A stretch of DNA of 64,000 bases from Haloplanus aerogenes. GTDB taxonomy: Archaea; Halobacteriota; Halobacteria; Halobacteriales; Haloferacaceae. The position numbers and the translations under genes were made by a program. Positions 42,178 through 50,494 of the stretch are shown in pieces. The stretch covers positions 1,364,001 to 1,428,000 of the forward strand of contig NZ_CP034145.1 of assembly GCF_003856835.1 (NCBI RefSeq). Direction: 5' to 3'. How positions within the stretch are numbered: position 1 is the first letter of the stretch; the number at the start of each line of letters is the position of its first letter. Under the pieces are notes generated by a model, which saw only the letters and a program-made list of their open reading frames with translations, searched no databases and was not told the origin of the DNA.

Positions 42178-43494
42178 CTACTCCGTGCGATCCGTGGCGG
42201 AATACCCCGTCCGCTCCGCGGCCGCCGAGCCGTTACTGACGCGCCGCCAGAGGACTAGCACGACAGCTGCCCCCGCGAAGATCAGCCCGCTGGCGAGGCC
42301 GAACGCTTGGACGTACCCCGCCGCCGCGAGCCCTCCGCCGACGATGCTCCCGGCCCCGCTCGCAAACGTCGAGAGCGCGCTGTAGACGCCGAGCGCCTCT
42401 CCGCGGACGATGGGCGGCGCGAGTTGCGTGACGAGCGTGGCCGCCGAGACGGCGATCACCGCCCACGTCACTCCGATGACGACGAACAGCGGCAGCGTCG
42501 TTACGAGGACGCCACCCAGCAGCACGACGGTTGGGAGCGCCACCCCGCGGACGGCGAGACTCCCCGCGTGGACCAGCGTCACCTCGTAGCGCTCGACGAG
42601 CGTCCCCGCGGCGCCGAAGAAGACGGCCGCGCCGACGTTGAGTGCGAGATAGAGGCCGAAGACGGCGTCGTCGCCGAAGCCAGCGCTTCCGAGGTATGCA
42701 GGCAGGGGGGCGAAGAAGGCGCCGAACCCCGCGAACGCGAGGGTGACGGCGGCGAAATACAGCGCGAGCGTGGGCGTGAACCGGCGAGCGAACCGTCGCG
42801 GGTGGAGGCCGCGCGGGTCCATCCGAGCCGGCGTAAAGGGGAAGCCCGCCCCACGGACGCCGAACCGGGCGGCTCCGCGGAGCGCTCGCCGGAGCCGTCG
42901 TGGGGCTGGCCCCGTCCCTGCACCCGGATCGGCCGGGAGCGTCCGGACCGCGACGAGGCCGCCGACGCCTGCGCTGGTGGCACAGACCAGACAGACCGCC
43001 CGTTGCAGAGCGAGTGCGTCCAGCCCCAGCAGTCGCTCGCCGCCGACGATGACGAGGAAGCCGACCAGTAGCCCGAGCGCCCACCCCACGCCCTGCCACT
43101 CGTTGAGGCGAGCGATCCGGTCGCTCCAGTCGGCTTCCGGCGCGCCGACGACGGTGAGGAGGGTGAGGACGGGCGTGGCCGCGGCGAACGCGAACCAGAT
43201 GGCGGCGTTGGCGGCGATCACGACCGGGATGGCGTCGACCGCCGCGACGACCGCGAGACCCGCGGCGACGACGCCGATGGCGCCGAGGACGTACCCCCGT
43301 CGGTGGCCGGTTCGGTCGGCGAGGCGACCGACGACGAGCGCACCCGGCGCGCCTGCGGCGGCCGCGGCCGCCGCGAGGATGCCGAGTGTGATCGGTCCCC
43401 CGCCGAGTTCGACGGCGTACAGCGGGACGATCAGCGACGCGCCGCCGAGGCCGATCGACGCGAGTCCCCAGCCGTAGAGCCATCGGTCGGACAC
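42178..43494 (-). CDS. Major facilitator superfamily transporter
   Basis: 438 residues from a GTG at VSDRWLYGWGLASIGLGGAS. About 12 hydrophobic helices; the loop 2-3 motif is GALVVGRLADRTGHRRGYVLGA, the classical MFS motif A (G-x3-D-R-x-G-x-R-R). A central loop (PADPGAGTGPAPRRLRRAL) separates the two halves. It probably exports or imports a small molecule; nothing in the sequence indicates which. It is divergent from the Na/Ca exchanger gene. The GTG is chosen because the residues before it are basic and not family-like. Confidence 0.85.
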   Translation of the reverse strand: MSDRWLYGWGLASIGLGGASLIVPLYAVELGGGPITLGILAAAAAAAGAPGALVVGRLADRTGHRRGYVLGAIGVVAAGLAVVAAVDAIPVVIAANAAIWFAFAAATPVLTLLTVVGAPEADWSDRIARLNEWQGVGWALGLLVGFLVIVGGERLLGLDALALQRAVCLVCATSAGVGGLVAVRTLPADPGAGTGPAPRRLRRALRGAARFGVRGAGFPFTPARMDPRGLHPRRFARRFTPTLALYFAAVTLAFAGFGAFFAPLPAYLGSAGFGDDAVFGLYLALNVGAAVFFGAAGTLVERYEVTLVHAGSLAVRGVALPTVVLLGGVLVTTLPLFVVIGVTWAVIAVSAATLVTQLAPPIVRGEALGVYSALSTFASGAGSIVGGGLAAAGYVQAFGLASGLIFAGAAVVLVLWRRVSNGSAAAERTGYSATDRTE

Positions 43495-43580
43495 GGTCGA
43501 TCCGTCCCGCGCCCGGTACTTATCCTTTGGCGGCCGTCGGAAGGGACAACCCTTTGCTACCGTGTGCCGATGCACCGGCC

Positions 43581-44594
43581 GTGCTCGGATACGGCCTCCT
43601 CGTCCCGATCGTCCTCGCTCTCGTCTCGACGGCGGTCATCTGGGTCGGAAGCGAGCGACTCGAACGCTCCGCGGCCCGCCTCAGTGGGCACTACGGCCTC
43701 CCGGCCGCCGTCCACGGCGCCGTCGTCGTGGCCGTCGGCTCCAGTTTCCCGGAGCTCAGCTCCGTCGTCATCAGCACCCTGGTCCACGGCGAGTTCTCGC
43801 TCGGTGTCGGCGCCATCGTCGGCAGCGCCATCTTCAACCTGCTCGTCATCCCCGCCGTCTCGGCGCTCGTCAGCGAGGAACTCGAAGCCACGCGCGACAT
43901 CGTCCACAAGGACGCCCAGTTCTACATCATCAGCGTCCTCGTCCTCTTTCTGACCTTCGCGCTCGGGGCGACGTACGTCCCCGGCGGCACCAACGAGGCG
44001 GCGATCCTCACGCCGACGCTCGCCGTCCTGCCCCTCGTCACCTACGGCGTCTACGTCTTCCTCCAGTATCAGGATACGCGCGACCACACGGCCCGCCGGC
44101 CGACGGACGTGAACCCGCGCCGCGAGTGGGTGCTCCTCGCCGTCGCGTTGCTCGTCATCGCCGTCGGTGTCGAGGGCATCGTTAGCGCCGCACTCGACTT
44201 CGGCGCCGCCTTCGGAACCCCGCCGTTCCTCTGGGGGCTGACCGTCATCGCGGCGGCGACGAGTCTGCCGGACACGTTCGTCAGCGTCCGTGCCGCCGCG
44301 GACGACGAGGACGTGACCAGCCTCACCAACGTCCTCGGGAGCAACACGTTCAACCTCCTCGTCGCCATCCCCATCGGCGTCCTCCTCGCCGGGTCGGCCA
44401 CCGTGAACTTCCTCGTCGCCATCCCCCTCATGGGCTTTCTCGCCTTCGCCACCATCGTCTTCGTCGTCGTCACGCGGACGCACCTCGAACTCACGAACCC
44501 CGAGGCCTACGCCCTCCTCGGCCTGTACGCGTGCTTTCTGGGGTGGATGATCCTCGAAACGGTGGGGATCCTCGACACCGTGCAGGGTATCTGA
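43581..44594 (+). CDS. Sodium/calcium exchanger family membrane protein
   Basis: 337 residues from a GTG at VLGYGLLVPIVLALVSTAVI. The two alpha-repeat motifs are VVVAVGSSFPELSSVVISTLVHGEFSLGVGAIVGSAIFNLL and VIAAATSLPDTFVSVRAAADDEDVTSLTNVLGSNTFNLL, each with the cation-site sequence (G/A)(S/T)S(F/L)P(E/D). About ten helices in two inverted halves. It exchanges Na+ or H+ for Ca2+ or another cation across the membrane. The loop between the halves is short, unlike mammalian NCX. Confidence 0.9.
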   Translation: MLGYGLLVPIVLALVSTAVIWVGSERLERSAARLSGHYGLPAAVHGAVVVAVGSSFPELSSVVISTLVHGEFSLGVGAIVGSAIFNLLVIPAVSALVSEELEATRDIVHKDAQFYIISVLVLFLTFALGATYVPGGTNEAAILTPTLAVLPLVTYGVYVFLQYQDTRDHTARRPTDVNPRREWVLLAVALLVIAVGVEGIVSAALDFGAAFGTPPFLWGLTVIAAATSLPDTFVSVRAAADDEDVTSLTNVLGSNTFNLLVAIPIGVLLAGSATVNFLVAIPLMGFLAFATIVFVVVTRTHLELTNPEAYALLGLYACFLGWMILETVGILDTVQGI

Positions 44595-44653
44595 GGGGGG
44601 ACCCCGTTCGTGCCGTCCTGTCGCTTTTGCCCTTCCCTACCCACATCACGACC

Positions 44654-44887
44654 ATGACGCCAAGCCTGCGCACGTCCGTCACCGACGCGATTCGAAACGC
44701 CATCCCGTTTCTCGTTATCACCGGTCTCTGGATCGTGATCATGCTCGCCGTCTACGGCGTCTTCCTCGTCACGAAACCCGACGGCATCACCTACAGCCCC
44801 TGGGTCCACGCGTCCGTCTTCGCCGTGCCCGGCGTCGGCTTTCTGGGGCACGTCCTCCAGCAAGCCCTCGCCGGCGGCCGGGCGTGA
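44654..44887 (+). CDS. Small two-span membrane protein
   Basis: 77 residues: MTPSLRTSVTDAIRNAIPFL, VITGLWIVIMLAVYGVFLV, TKPDGITYSPWVHASVFAVP, GVGFLGHVLQQALAGGRA. One clear and one weaker membrane segment. It follows the exchanger gene by 59 bases in the same direction and could be an accessory subunit or an unrelated small protein. Family not recognised. Confidence 0.6.
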   Translation: MTPSLRTSVTDAIRNAIPFLVITGLWIVIMLAVYGVFLVTKPDGITYSPWVHASVFAVPGVGFLGHVLQQALAGGRA

Positions 44888-44978
44888 GCGTCGGCGTCCG
44901 ACCCCGTAGCGGCGCCGTCGTAACCCGGTAACACTCACGTCAGCACCTATTCAAGTCCCTCCGGCGCGTACACCCGCT

Positions 44979-45968
44979 ATGACCGATCCGACGCCCACAC
45001 CGGGCATCCACCACGTCACGTGTATCGCCGGCGACCCCCAGCGGAACATGGATTTCTGGGTCGGGACGCTCGGCCTCCGACTCGTCAAGCGCTCGATCAA
45101 CCAGGACGATCCCGGTACCTACCACTTCTTCTTCGCGGACGCGGCGGGGACGCCCGGGACGAGCATGACCTTCTTCCCGTGGACCGACCTCCCGCAGGGG
45201 AAGGTCGGGAGCGGACAGGTCTCCCGGACCGCCTTCCGCGTCCCCGAGGGGAGTCTGGACTACTGGGAGGGCCGATTCGACGAGTACGGCGTCTCGTACG
45301 GCGACCGCGTCGAGCGATTCGGCGAGACGGTCCTCCCTTTCACCGACCCGGACAACCTGCCGGTCGAACTCGTCGAAGTCGAGATCCCGGACGACGATCC
45401 CACCGTCCCGTGGACCGAGTTCGTCCCCGCGGAGTACGCCATCCGCGGCTTCCACTCGGTGACGCTCTGGCTCGCGGACCCGGAGCCGACGATGGAACTG
45501 CTTCGGACGATGGGACTGGAGGAGACCGGCACCGAGCAGGCACAGGGCGACACGCCCGGCGACGAGCGCACGCGATTCGCCGCTACCGGTCCCGTCGGCC
45601 AGTACGTCGACGTGCTCCCGACCATCGAGGGCGGGCGGCAGGGCCACGGGACGGTCCACCACGTCGCCTTCCAGACGCCGACCGACGAGGATCAGTCGTC
45701 GATGCGGTCGGCCGTCCGGTCTCGTGGATTGAACCCGACCCAACAGATCGACCGCCACTGGTTCCGCTCGGTCTACTTCCGGGAACACGGCGGCGTCCTC
45801 TTCGAACTCGCGACGAACGGGCCGGGCTACGACAGCGACGAACCGCTCGACGACCTCGGCGGTCGACTCGTCCTCCCCGGGCGCTTCGAGGATCGGCGCG
45901 AGGAGATCGAGGCCGGACTGCCGGACGTGACGATTCCGCGAGCGGAGACGGCCGAAGTCGACGACTGA
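44979..45968 (+). CDS. Ring-cleaving dioxygenase (VOC superfamily)
   Basis: 329 residues with four VOC modules in two pairs. GIHHVTCIAGDPQRNMDFWVGTLGLRLVKRSINQDDPGTYHFFF is the first, with metal ligand His in IHHVT. Further ligands appear in GHGTVHHVAFQTPTDEDQ and GVLFELATNGPGY. This is the pattern of MhqO/CatE-like enzymes that open hydroquinone or catechol rings using Fe or Mn. It may detoxify quinones or halogenated phenols. The C-terminal GRLVLPGRFEDRREEIEAGLP matches family ends. The DNA after the stop continues to look coding in the same frame (see findings). Confidence 0.9.
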   Translation: MTDPTPTPGIHHVTCIAGDPQRNMDFWVGTLGLRLVKRSINQDDPGTYHFFFADAAGTPGTSMTFFPWTDLPQGKVGSGQVSRTAFRVPEGSLDYWEGRFDEYGVSYGDRVERFGETVLPFTDPDNLPVELVEVEIPDDDPTVPWTEFVPAEYAIRGFHSVTLWLADPEPTMELLRTMGLEETGTEQAQGDTPGDERTRFAATGPVGQYVDVLPTIEGGRQGHGTVHHVAFQTPTDEDQSSMRSAVRSRGLNPTQQIDRHWFRSVYFREHGGVLFELATNGPGYDSDEPLDDLGGRLVLPGRFEDRREEIEAGLPDVTIPRAETAEVDD

Positions 45969-46189
45969 TCGGACGAAGAGGTCAGCGCGTGGTTCGTCCT
46001 CGCGTTCGACTACTACGTCTCCGTCCACGATCCGGACGACACGTCCCACGTCCGTTTCCTCGACCGCCTCGTTCTCCCGAGACGGCTGTTCGCTCGTTCG
46101 TGCCGTCGAGACGATTCACCGTCCGTGGGAGCGACCAACAGTTAGATGTCTAACAAGAACGTACGTCCCGACCGTCGAGGCAGATAGGC

Positions 46190-46612
46190 ATGACTGACCG
46201 AGAGACTACGATCCGAATCGCCGAACAGATGGACGAATTCTGGAACGAGCGGAATCTCGCCCTCGCCGAGGAGTTCATCGCCGAGGAGTTCGTCGGCCAC
46301 ATGATCGGTGACGACGACTTGCACGGCCGGGACGAGTACACGGCGTGGGCCGAGGGCGTCGCCGCGATGTTTCCCGACTTCGAACTCGAGTTCGAACCGA
46401 TGTTCGTCGAAGACGAACTACTCTGTGGGCAGTGGACCCTCACCGGGACTCACGAGGGACTGCTCCCCGATTTAGGGATCGAACCGACCGGCAAGGAGGT
46501 CGAGTTCTCCGGCCTCTTCATCGACCGGCTAGCGGACGGGCGCGTCGTCGAGATGTGGCACCAGATCGACTATCTCACGCTCATGCAACAACTGGGAGCG
46601 ATATCCGAGTGA
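46190..46612 (+). CDS. SnoaL-like polyketide cyclase/ester cyclase family protein
   Basis: 140 residues with the cone fold of the SnoaL/NTF2-like group: QMDEFWNERNLALAEEFIAEEFVGHMIGDDDLHGRDEYTAW, AAMFPDFELEFEPMFVEDELLCGQWTLTGTHEGLL and RLADGRVVEMWHQIDYLTLMQQLG. The WTLTGTHEG and VVEMWHQID segments are conserved in ester cyclases. Function in archaea is unknown; the fold often binds hydrophobic small molecules. It stands between the dioxygenase and flavoprotein genes but has its own spacing, so joint regulation is unproven. Confidence 0.85.
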   Translation: MTDRETTIRIAEQMDEFWNERNLALAEEFIAEEFVGHMIGDDDLHGRDEYTAWAEGVAAMFPDFELEFEPMFVEDELLCGQWTLTGTHEGLLPDLGIEPTGKEVEFSGLFIDRLADGRVVEMWHQIDYLTLMQQLGAISE

Positions 46613-47004
46613 GGCCCGTCCCGCGTGCGGGTCCGTCTGTGGACCCGACGCTCGGTACCGTACGGTTCATCGAACGCGCCGCTGGCGTGTGTAAAATCGA
46701 AGTGTCGCCCGGAACACTAACGTCCGGCCTCATCCCTGGCGGCGTGCCGAGTTGGCCGGCTAACCCTCGTGCCGGGCGAGTGGCGTGACGTGCCACCACT
46801 CCGTATCACGTGCCCGGGTTCTCCGCGCGGTCATCGCGCCCTGACGGGCGTGCTCGGGCGGGGACTAGAGGCACGCGACCGAGCGTACGGGTCGCGGAGG
46901 TTAACGCCTTGCGGAGGGCGACGGCGTGGCGTCAACTCGTCGACCCCTCACCGACCGGGAAAGTTAATTATAGTAGCGAACCTCTCTGTCAGTTGCTACA
47001 ATTA
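46613..47004. other. Intergenic region ahead of the flavoprotein gene
   Basis: 392 bases with no convincing gene. Open frames run through it but have biased composition and no family resemblance. A TATA-like TTAATTATAG at 46964-46973 is the probable promoter of the next gene, giving a very short 5' leader. No tRNA motif or repeat was found. Confidence 0.45.
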
Positions 47005-48213
47005 ATGAGTGACGAACGACGCCGTGCGGCAATACTCGGCGGATCCGTCTCCGGCTTGGCCATGGCCGAGGGGTTACGGGAACTCTCGGCGTTCGACGAG
47101 ATCGTCGTGTTCGAACGGCAGGAGTACAGCGACAAACGCGTCGACTGTGGGGAAGCGATCAACGACTCGACGCTCATCCCCCTCGAAAAGACGCCGGAAA
47201 ACGGATTCGTCAACGACGTTCGGGGGTTCGACCTCCGCATCTACGAGGGCACTGACCGCCCTCAGTCGGCCGACCCCATCGCAACGTCGAAACTCCGATG
47301 CGACCCGGGCTACATCTGTGAACGGGATCGGGTCGAACGCCGGTGGGCCGAACGACTCCGCGAGGTGGGCGTCGAATTTCGGACGGGACGATCCGTCTCC
47401 ATCGCCGAGTACGAAGACATCGTCGACGCGTACGAGTACGTGTTCGACGCGACCGGGCAGCCGGCGCTGACGCTCAAAGCCCGTGACCGAACGACGGACT
47501 ACACGGGGGATATGGTGGCGTTGAACGCGACGGTCGACGGCGACTTCGCGGACTACGCCGACTGGCCACGCATCTTCTTCGAGGGGTACGTCGGCTACGC
47601 GTGGTCGTTCCCGAAATCGGCCACCCGAGCGAACGTCGGGATCGGATGGGCGGGGGAGCAGCGGCCGGACGACTACCTCGAAGCCCTGGCCGAGGCCGCC
47701 GAGCGATGTGGATTCCCCGTGCCCGACCGGAGTCAGGTCAACGTCTACACCATCCCACGAGGACCGAGTCTCTCTCCCGAGAACGTGTATTTCCCCGACG
47801 ACAACGTGTTCCTGATCGGTGATGCCGCCGGCATCGCCAACCGGTATCAGGGTGAAGGTATCTGTCAGGGGATTCGCTCGGCCTACCTCCTCAGGGACCT
47901 CCTCGAGGAGGGTGCCGAAGCGACGTATCCCGAGCGACTCTACGAACTGATGCGCTCGGAGTACCGGCTGGCACATCTCATGCGGGGCGCCTGGGTGGAG
48001 CACGAGGACCCGTACCTGCTCGGCGCCGTCGCGGAGGCGCTGGAGGGGTTGACCATCGACGAGATTACGCGGCGTCCGTCCGCCGTCGTCACCCGTCTGG
48101 CGCGCCAGCCGTCGACCCTGCTCAAACTGGGACTCAACCCCGGAATACTTCGTCGTGTCTACGACGCCTATCGTGATTCTTGGGAGTACGACGCTCCACG
48201 GAACAATGCCTGA
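47005..48213 (+). CDS. Geranylgeranyl-reductase-type flavoprotein
   Basis: 402 residues. The N-terminal FAD site is AAILGGSVSGLAMAEGL, a variant of GxGxxG with GGSVSG. The ribityl-binding site is VFLIGDAAGIANRYQGEGICQGIRSAYLL. DCGEAINDSTLIP and YAWSFPKSATRANVGIGW match the geranylgeranyl reductase/halogenase family. Such enzymes reduce isoprenoid double bonds of lipids or oxidise aromatic substrates. The last eight bases overlap the start of a membrane-protein gene, so co-translation is likely. It is distinct from the second flavoprotein at 50.5 kb. Confidence 0.85.
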   Translation: MSDERRRAAILGGSVSGLAMAEGLRELSAFDEIVVFERQEYSDKRVDCGEAINDSTLIPLEKTPENGFVNDVRGFDLRIYEGTDRPQSADPIATSKLRCDPGYICERDRVERRWAERLREVGVEFRTGRSVSIAEYEDIVDAYEYVFDATGQPALTLKARDRTTDYTGDMVALNATVDGDFADYADWPRIFFEGYVGYAWSFPKSATRANVGIGWAGEQRPDDYLEALAEAAERCGFPVPDRSQVNVYTIPRGPSLSPENVYFPDDNVFLIGDAAGIANRYQGEGICQGIRSAYLLRDLLEEGAEATYPERLYELMRSEYRLAHLMRGAWVEHEDPYLLGAVAEALEGLTIDEITRRPSAVVTRLARQPSTLLKLGLNPGILRRVYDAYRDSWEYDAPRNNA

Positions 48214-49267
48214 GGGCGACGCCGACACGTTCGACTTCGACACGCACTGGATCAGCGCCCACTGCGAGAGCGGCATCTTCGGCATCGACAACCCGGTTCT
48301 GACCGGCGTCATCAAGTTCGGCCTCGTCTGGGATCTCACTTCGCTGGCGTACGTCGTCACGCAGTGGCAACACCTCACGCTCCCGTTTCTGTTCGCGTCC
48401 GCGCTCGTCCTGTTGTGGGTCAACTTCGCGCCAGCGCTGATCTGGTACTACGACGAGCGAGTGATGCCGCGGTTCTTCGATCAGTTTCGCGACCTCTGTT
48501 CGGATCCCGAACAGGTAACCGACGTGGCGGCAGAGGCCAACCGATTTTTCGCCAAACCACGGGTTCTCGTCTCCATCTTCTGGGCTATCGGCATCCTGCT
48601 CGTGGCGTGGGCCGGGACGCCCTTGCTGCGTCAGCGCGGGATGGCCGGTGACGGGCAACTCTTCCTCTGGCTCACCTACGGCTACGCGATATATCTCGGC
48701 GGGATACTCGCCGGTCCTGGATTCGTCGGCCCGATCACGACGATCCGAACCGTCCGACGGCTCGTCGAACTGGATTTCGATATTCAGCCGCTCCACCCAG
48801 ACCGGCTCGGGGGTCTGAGCACCGTCGGCTACTACGCGATTCGGACGACGTTGCTCTTCTCGTCGGCGTCGCTGTTCCTCCCACTCGCCTTCCGACTGGC
48901 CGCTGGCACCGGTCGTGGTGCGGTGATCCTGTCCGTCGTTCTGGTGTATCTCTTGACGATCGTCGCGAGTTTCGCCTATCCGACGTTCAAAGTCAATCGG
49001 AAGGCGGCGTCGTTACGCGACGAGATCCTTGAAAACCTCCAGCAACGGACGTTTGCACTACGTGCCCAGATCGAGGCCGACTCCGACGACGAACTCGCGG
49101 ATCTCAACCGGCAGATGGAACTCCAGCGCATCCGCTCCACGTACGAGGATTACGACAACGTCCAGTTGTATCCGATGCAGATCGACATCCTCCTCCGACT
49201 CGCGGGGTCGGTGCTCTTGCCGCTCGTCTTTCTCTTTCTCGAAATCTGGGTTAGCGATCTCTTCTGA
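48206..49267 (+). CDS. Uncharacterised multi-span membrane protein, paralogue 1
   Basis: 353 residues with about six membrane segments. It shares with the next gene the stretches HWIS...SGIFGI, KFGLVWDL, LIWYYDERVMPRFF, LHPDRLGGLSTVGYYAIRTTLLF, YPTFKVNRKA and LYPMQIDILLRLAGS. The region between the last two helices is a charged coiled coil (LENLQQRTFALRAQIEADSDDELADLNRQMELQ). No cofactor or enzyme motif is visible. Start at the ATG inside the flavoprotein stop (8-base overlap). Function unknown; a lipid-related role is suggested only by its partners. Confidence 0.8.
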   Translation: MPEGDADTFDFDTHWISAHCESGIFGIDNPVLTGVIKFGLVWDLTSLAYVVTQWQHLTLPFLFASALVLLWVNFAPALIWYYDERVMPRFFDQFRDLCSDPEQVTDVAAEANRFFAKPRVLVSIFWAIGILLVAWAGTPLLRQRGMAGDGQLFLWLTYGYAIYLGGILAGPGFVGPITTIRTVRRLVELDFDIQPLHPDRLGGLSTVGYYAIRTTLLFSSASLFLPLAFRLAAGTGRGAVILSVVLVYLLTIVASFAYPTFKVNRKAASLRDEILENLQQRTFALRAQIEADSDDELADLNRQMELQRIRSTYEDYDNVQLYPMQIDILLRLAGSVLLPLVFLFLEIWVSDLF

Positions 49268-49429
49268 CGGGGCGCTACCCTCAGCCGGAGCACCCCGTCT
49301 GTCCGAGCAATAATTTTGTACGGGAGTGTCTCAATCATACCCGTAACGTATGTCGGAGCACCTCGTCGGCTGGCGCAGTGTTGAGACGGTCGGCAGAGAG
49401 ATCACGGGGACTCACGGGAGCACGTTCTG

Positions 49430-50491
49430 ATGTCGGTCGAAGCGGCCTCATCCGAGTACGACTACGGCTCCCACTGGATCAGCGAGCAGCTCAACAGCGG
49501 GGTGTTCGGCATCGAGAATCCGATTCTCGTGAGCGTCGTGAAATTCGGGCTCGTGTGGGACCTCTTGGCAGCCGCGTACACCGTCCTGCGGTGGTCCACG
49601 ATGTCGACACCGTTCCTGATCGCTTCGGCGCTCGGATTACTGTGGGTGAACCTCGGCCCGTTCCTGATCTGGTACTACGACGAGCGTGTCCTGCCGCGGT
49701 TTTTTTCGCGCGCTCACGAACTGCTCCCCTCGGAGTCGGAGCGTGACCACCTCGCGAAAAAGTACACGACGTTCTTCAGCGAGCATCGACTCTCGGTGTC
49801 GCTGTTCTGGACACTCGCCACGGTGCTCATCGTCTACGCGAGCAGGGACGTCCTGCAAGCGCAGGGGATGGTGGGATCGGCCCGTGTGTTCCTTTGGACG
49901 ACGTACTTGTATGCCCTCTACATCGGGAGCGTCCTCGGACACGGCTTCATGGGGCCCGTGACGACGATTCTGCTGGTCCGCGAACTCTCCGAGCTCGATC
50001 TTACGATCGATCCCTTACACCCGGACAATCTCGGCGGGCTGAGCAACGTCGGTTACTGCGCGATCCGGACGACGCTCCTGTTCTCCACGGGATCGCTGTT
50101 TCTTCCACTGCTCTTTCGGTTCGTCTCCCGGGGGGCGTCGTCGGTCGTCATCTTCGGCTTCACCGGCGTGTACATTCTGACGATCCTCGCGTCATTCGTC
50201 TATCCGACGGTCAAGGTGAACCGGCGGGCGCAGGAACTCCGCGACCGGAAACTCGAAGAACTCCGTCAGGAGTACGCCGAGGTCCGCGCGGAGATGGGCG
50301 ACCCCGGGAGCGGCGAGTTGGGGGAACTGAACCGACGGCTGGAGCTCCAGCGCGTCCAGAACGCCTTCGATAAGTTCAACAGCGTCCGCCTCTACCCGAT
50401 GCAGATCGATATTCTCACTCGGCTCGCTGGCTCTCTCGTTTTGCCTCTTCTCTTTCTCCTGCTCGAATTCTACCTCCCCGAACTGCTGTAA
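49430..50491 (+). CDS. Uncharacterised multi-span membrane protein, paralogue 2
   Basis: 353 residues, the same length as the preceding gene and clearly related along its whole length (SGVFGIENPILVSVVKFGLVWDL, LIWYYDERVLPRFF, PLHPDNLGGLSNVGYCAIRTTLLF, YPTVKVNRRAQELRD, LYPMQIDILTRLAGS). It also ends in a long coiled coil followed by a hydrophobic helix. It follows paralogue 1 by 162 bases without obvious terminator, so both may be one operon. The tandem pair probably arose by duplication, and both copies kept every shared motif, suggesting joint function, possibly a heteromer. Confidence 0.8.
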   Translation: MSVEAASSEYDYGSHWISEQLNSGVFGIENPILVSVVKFGLVWDLLAAAYTVLRWSTMSTPFLIASALGLLWVNLGPFLIWYYDERVLPRFFSRAHELLPSESERDHLAKKYTTFFSEHRLSVSLFWTLATVLIVYASRDVLQAQGMVGSARVFLWTTYLYALYIGSVLGHGFMGPVTTILLVRELSELDLTIDPLHPDNLGGLSNVGYCAIRTTLLFSTGSLFLPLLFRFVSRGASSVVIFGFTGVYILTILASFVYPTVKVNRRAQELRDRKLEELRQEYAEVRAEMGDPGSGELGELNRRLELQRVQNAFDKFNSVRLYPMQIDILTRLAGSLVLPLLFLLLEFYLPELL

Positions 50492-50494
50492 CGC

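Noticed and set aside
46613-47004. Possible tRNA or small RNA in the 392-base gap, because of GTTGGCCGGCTAA resembling a D-loop
   Set aside because: No T-loop sequence or matching acceptor stem could be found nearby, and the rest does not pair into a cloverleaf.
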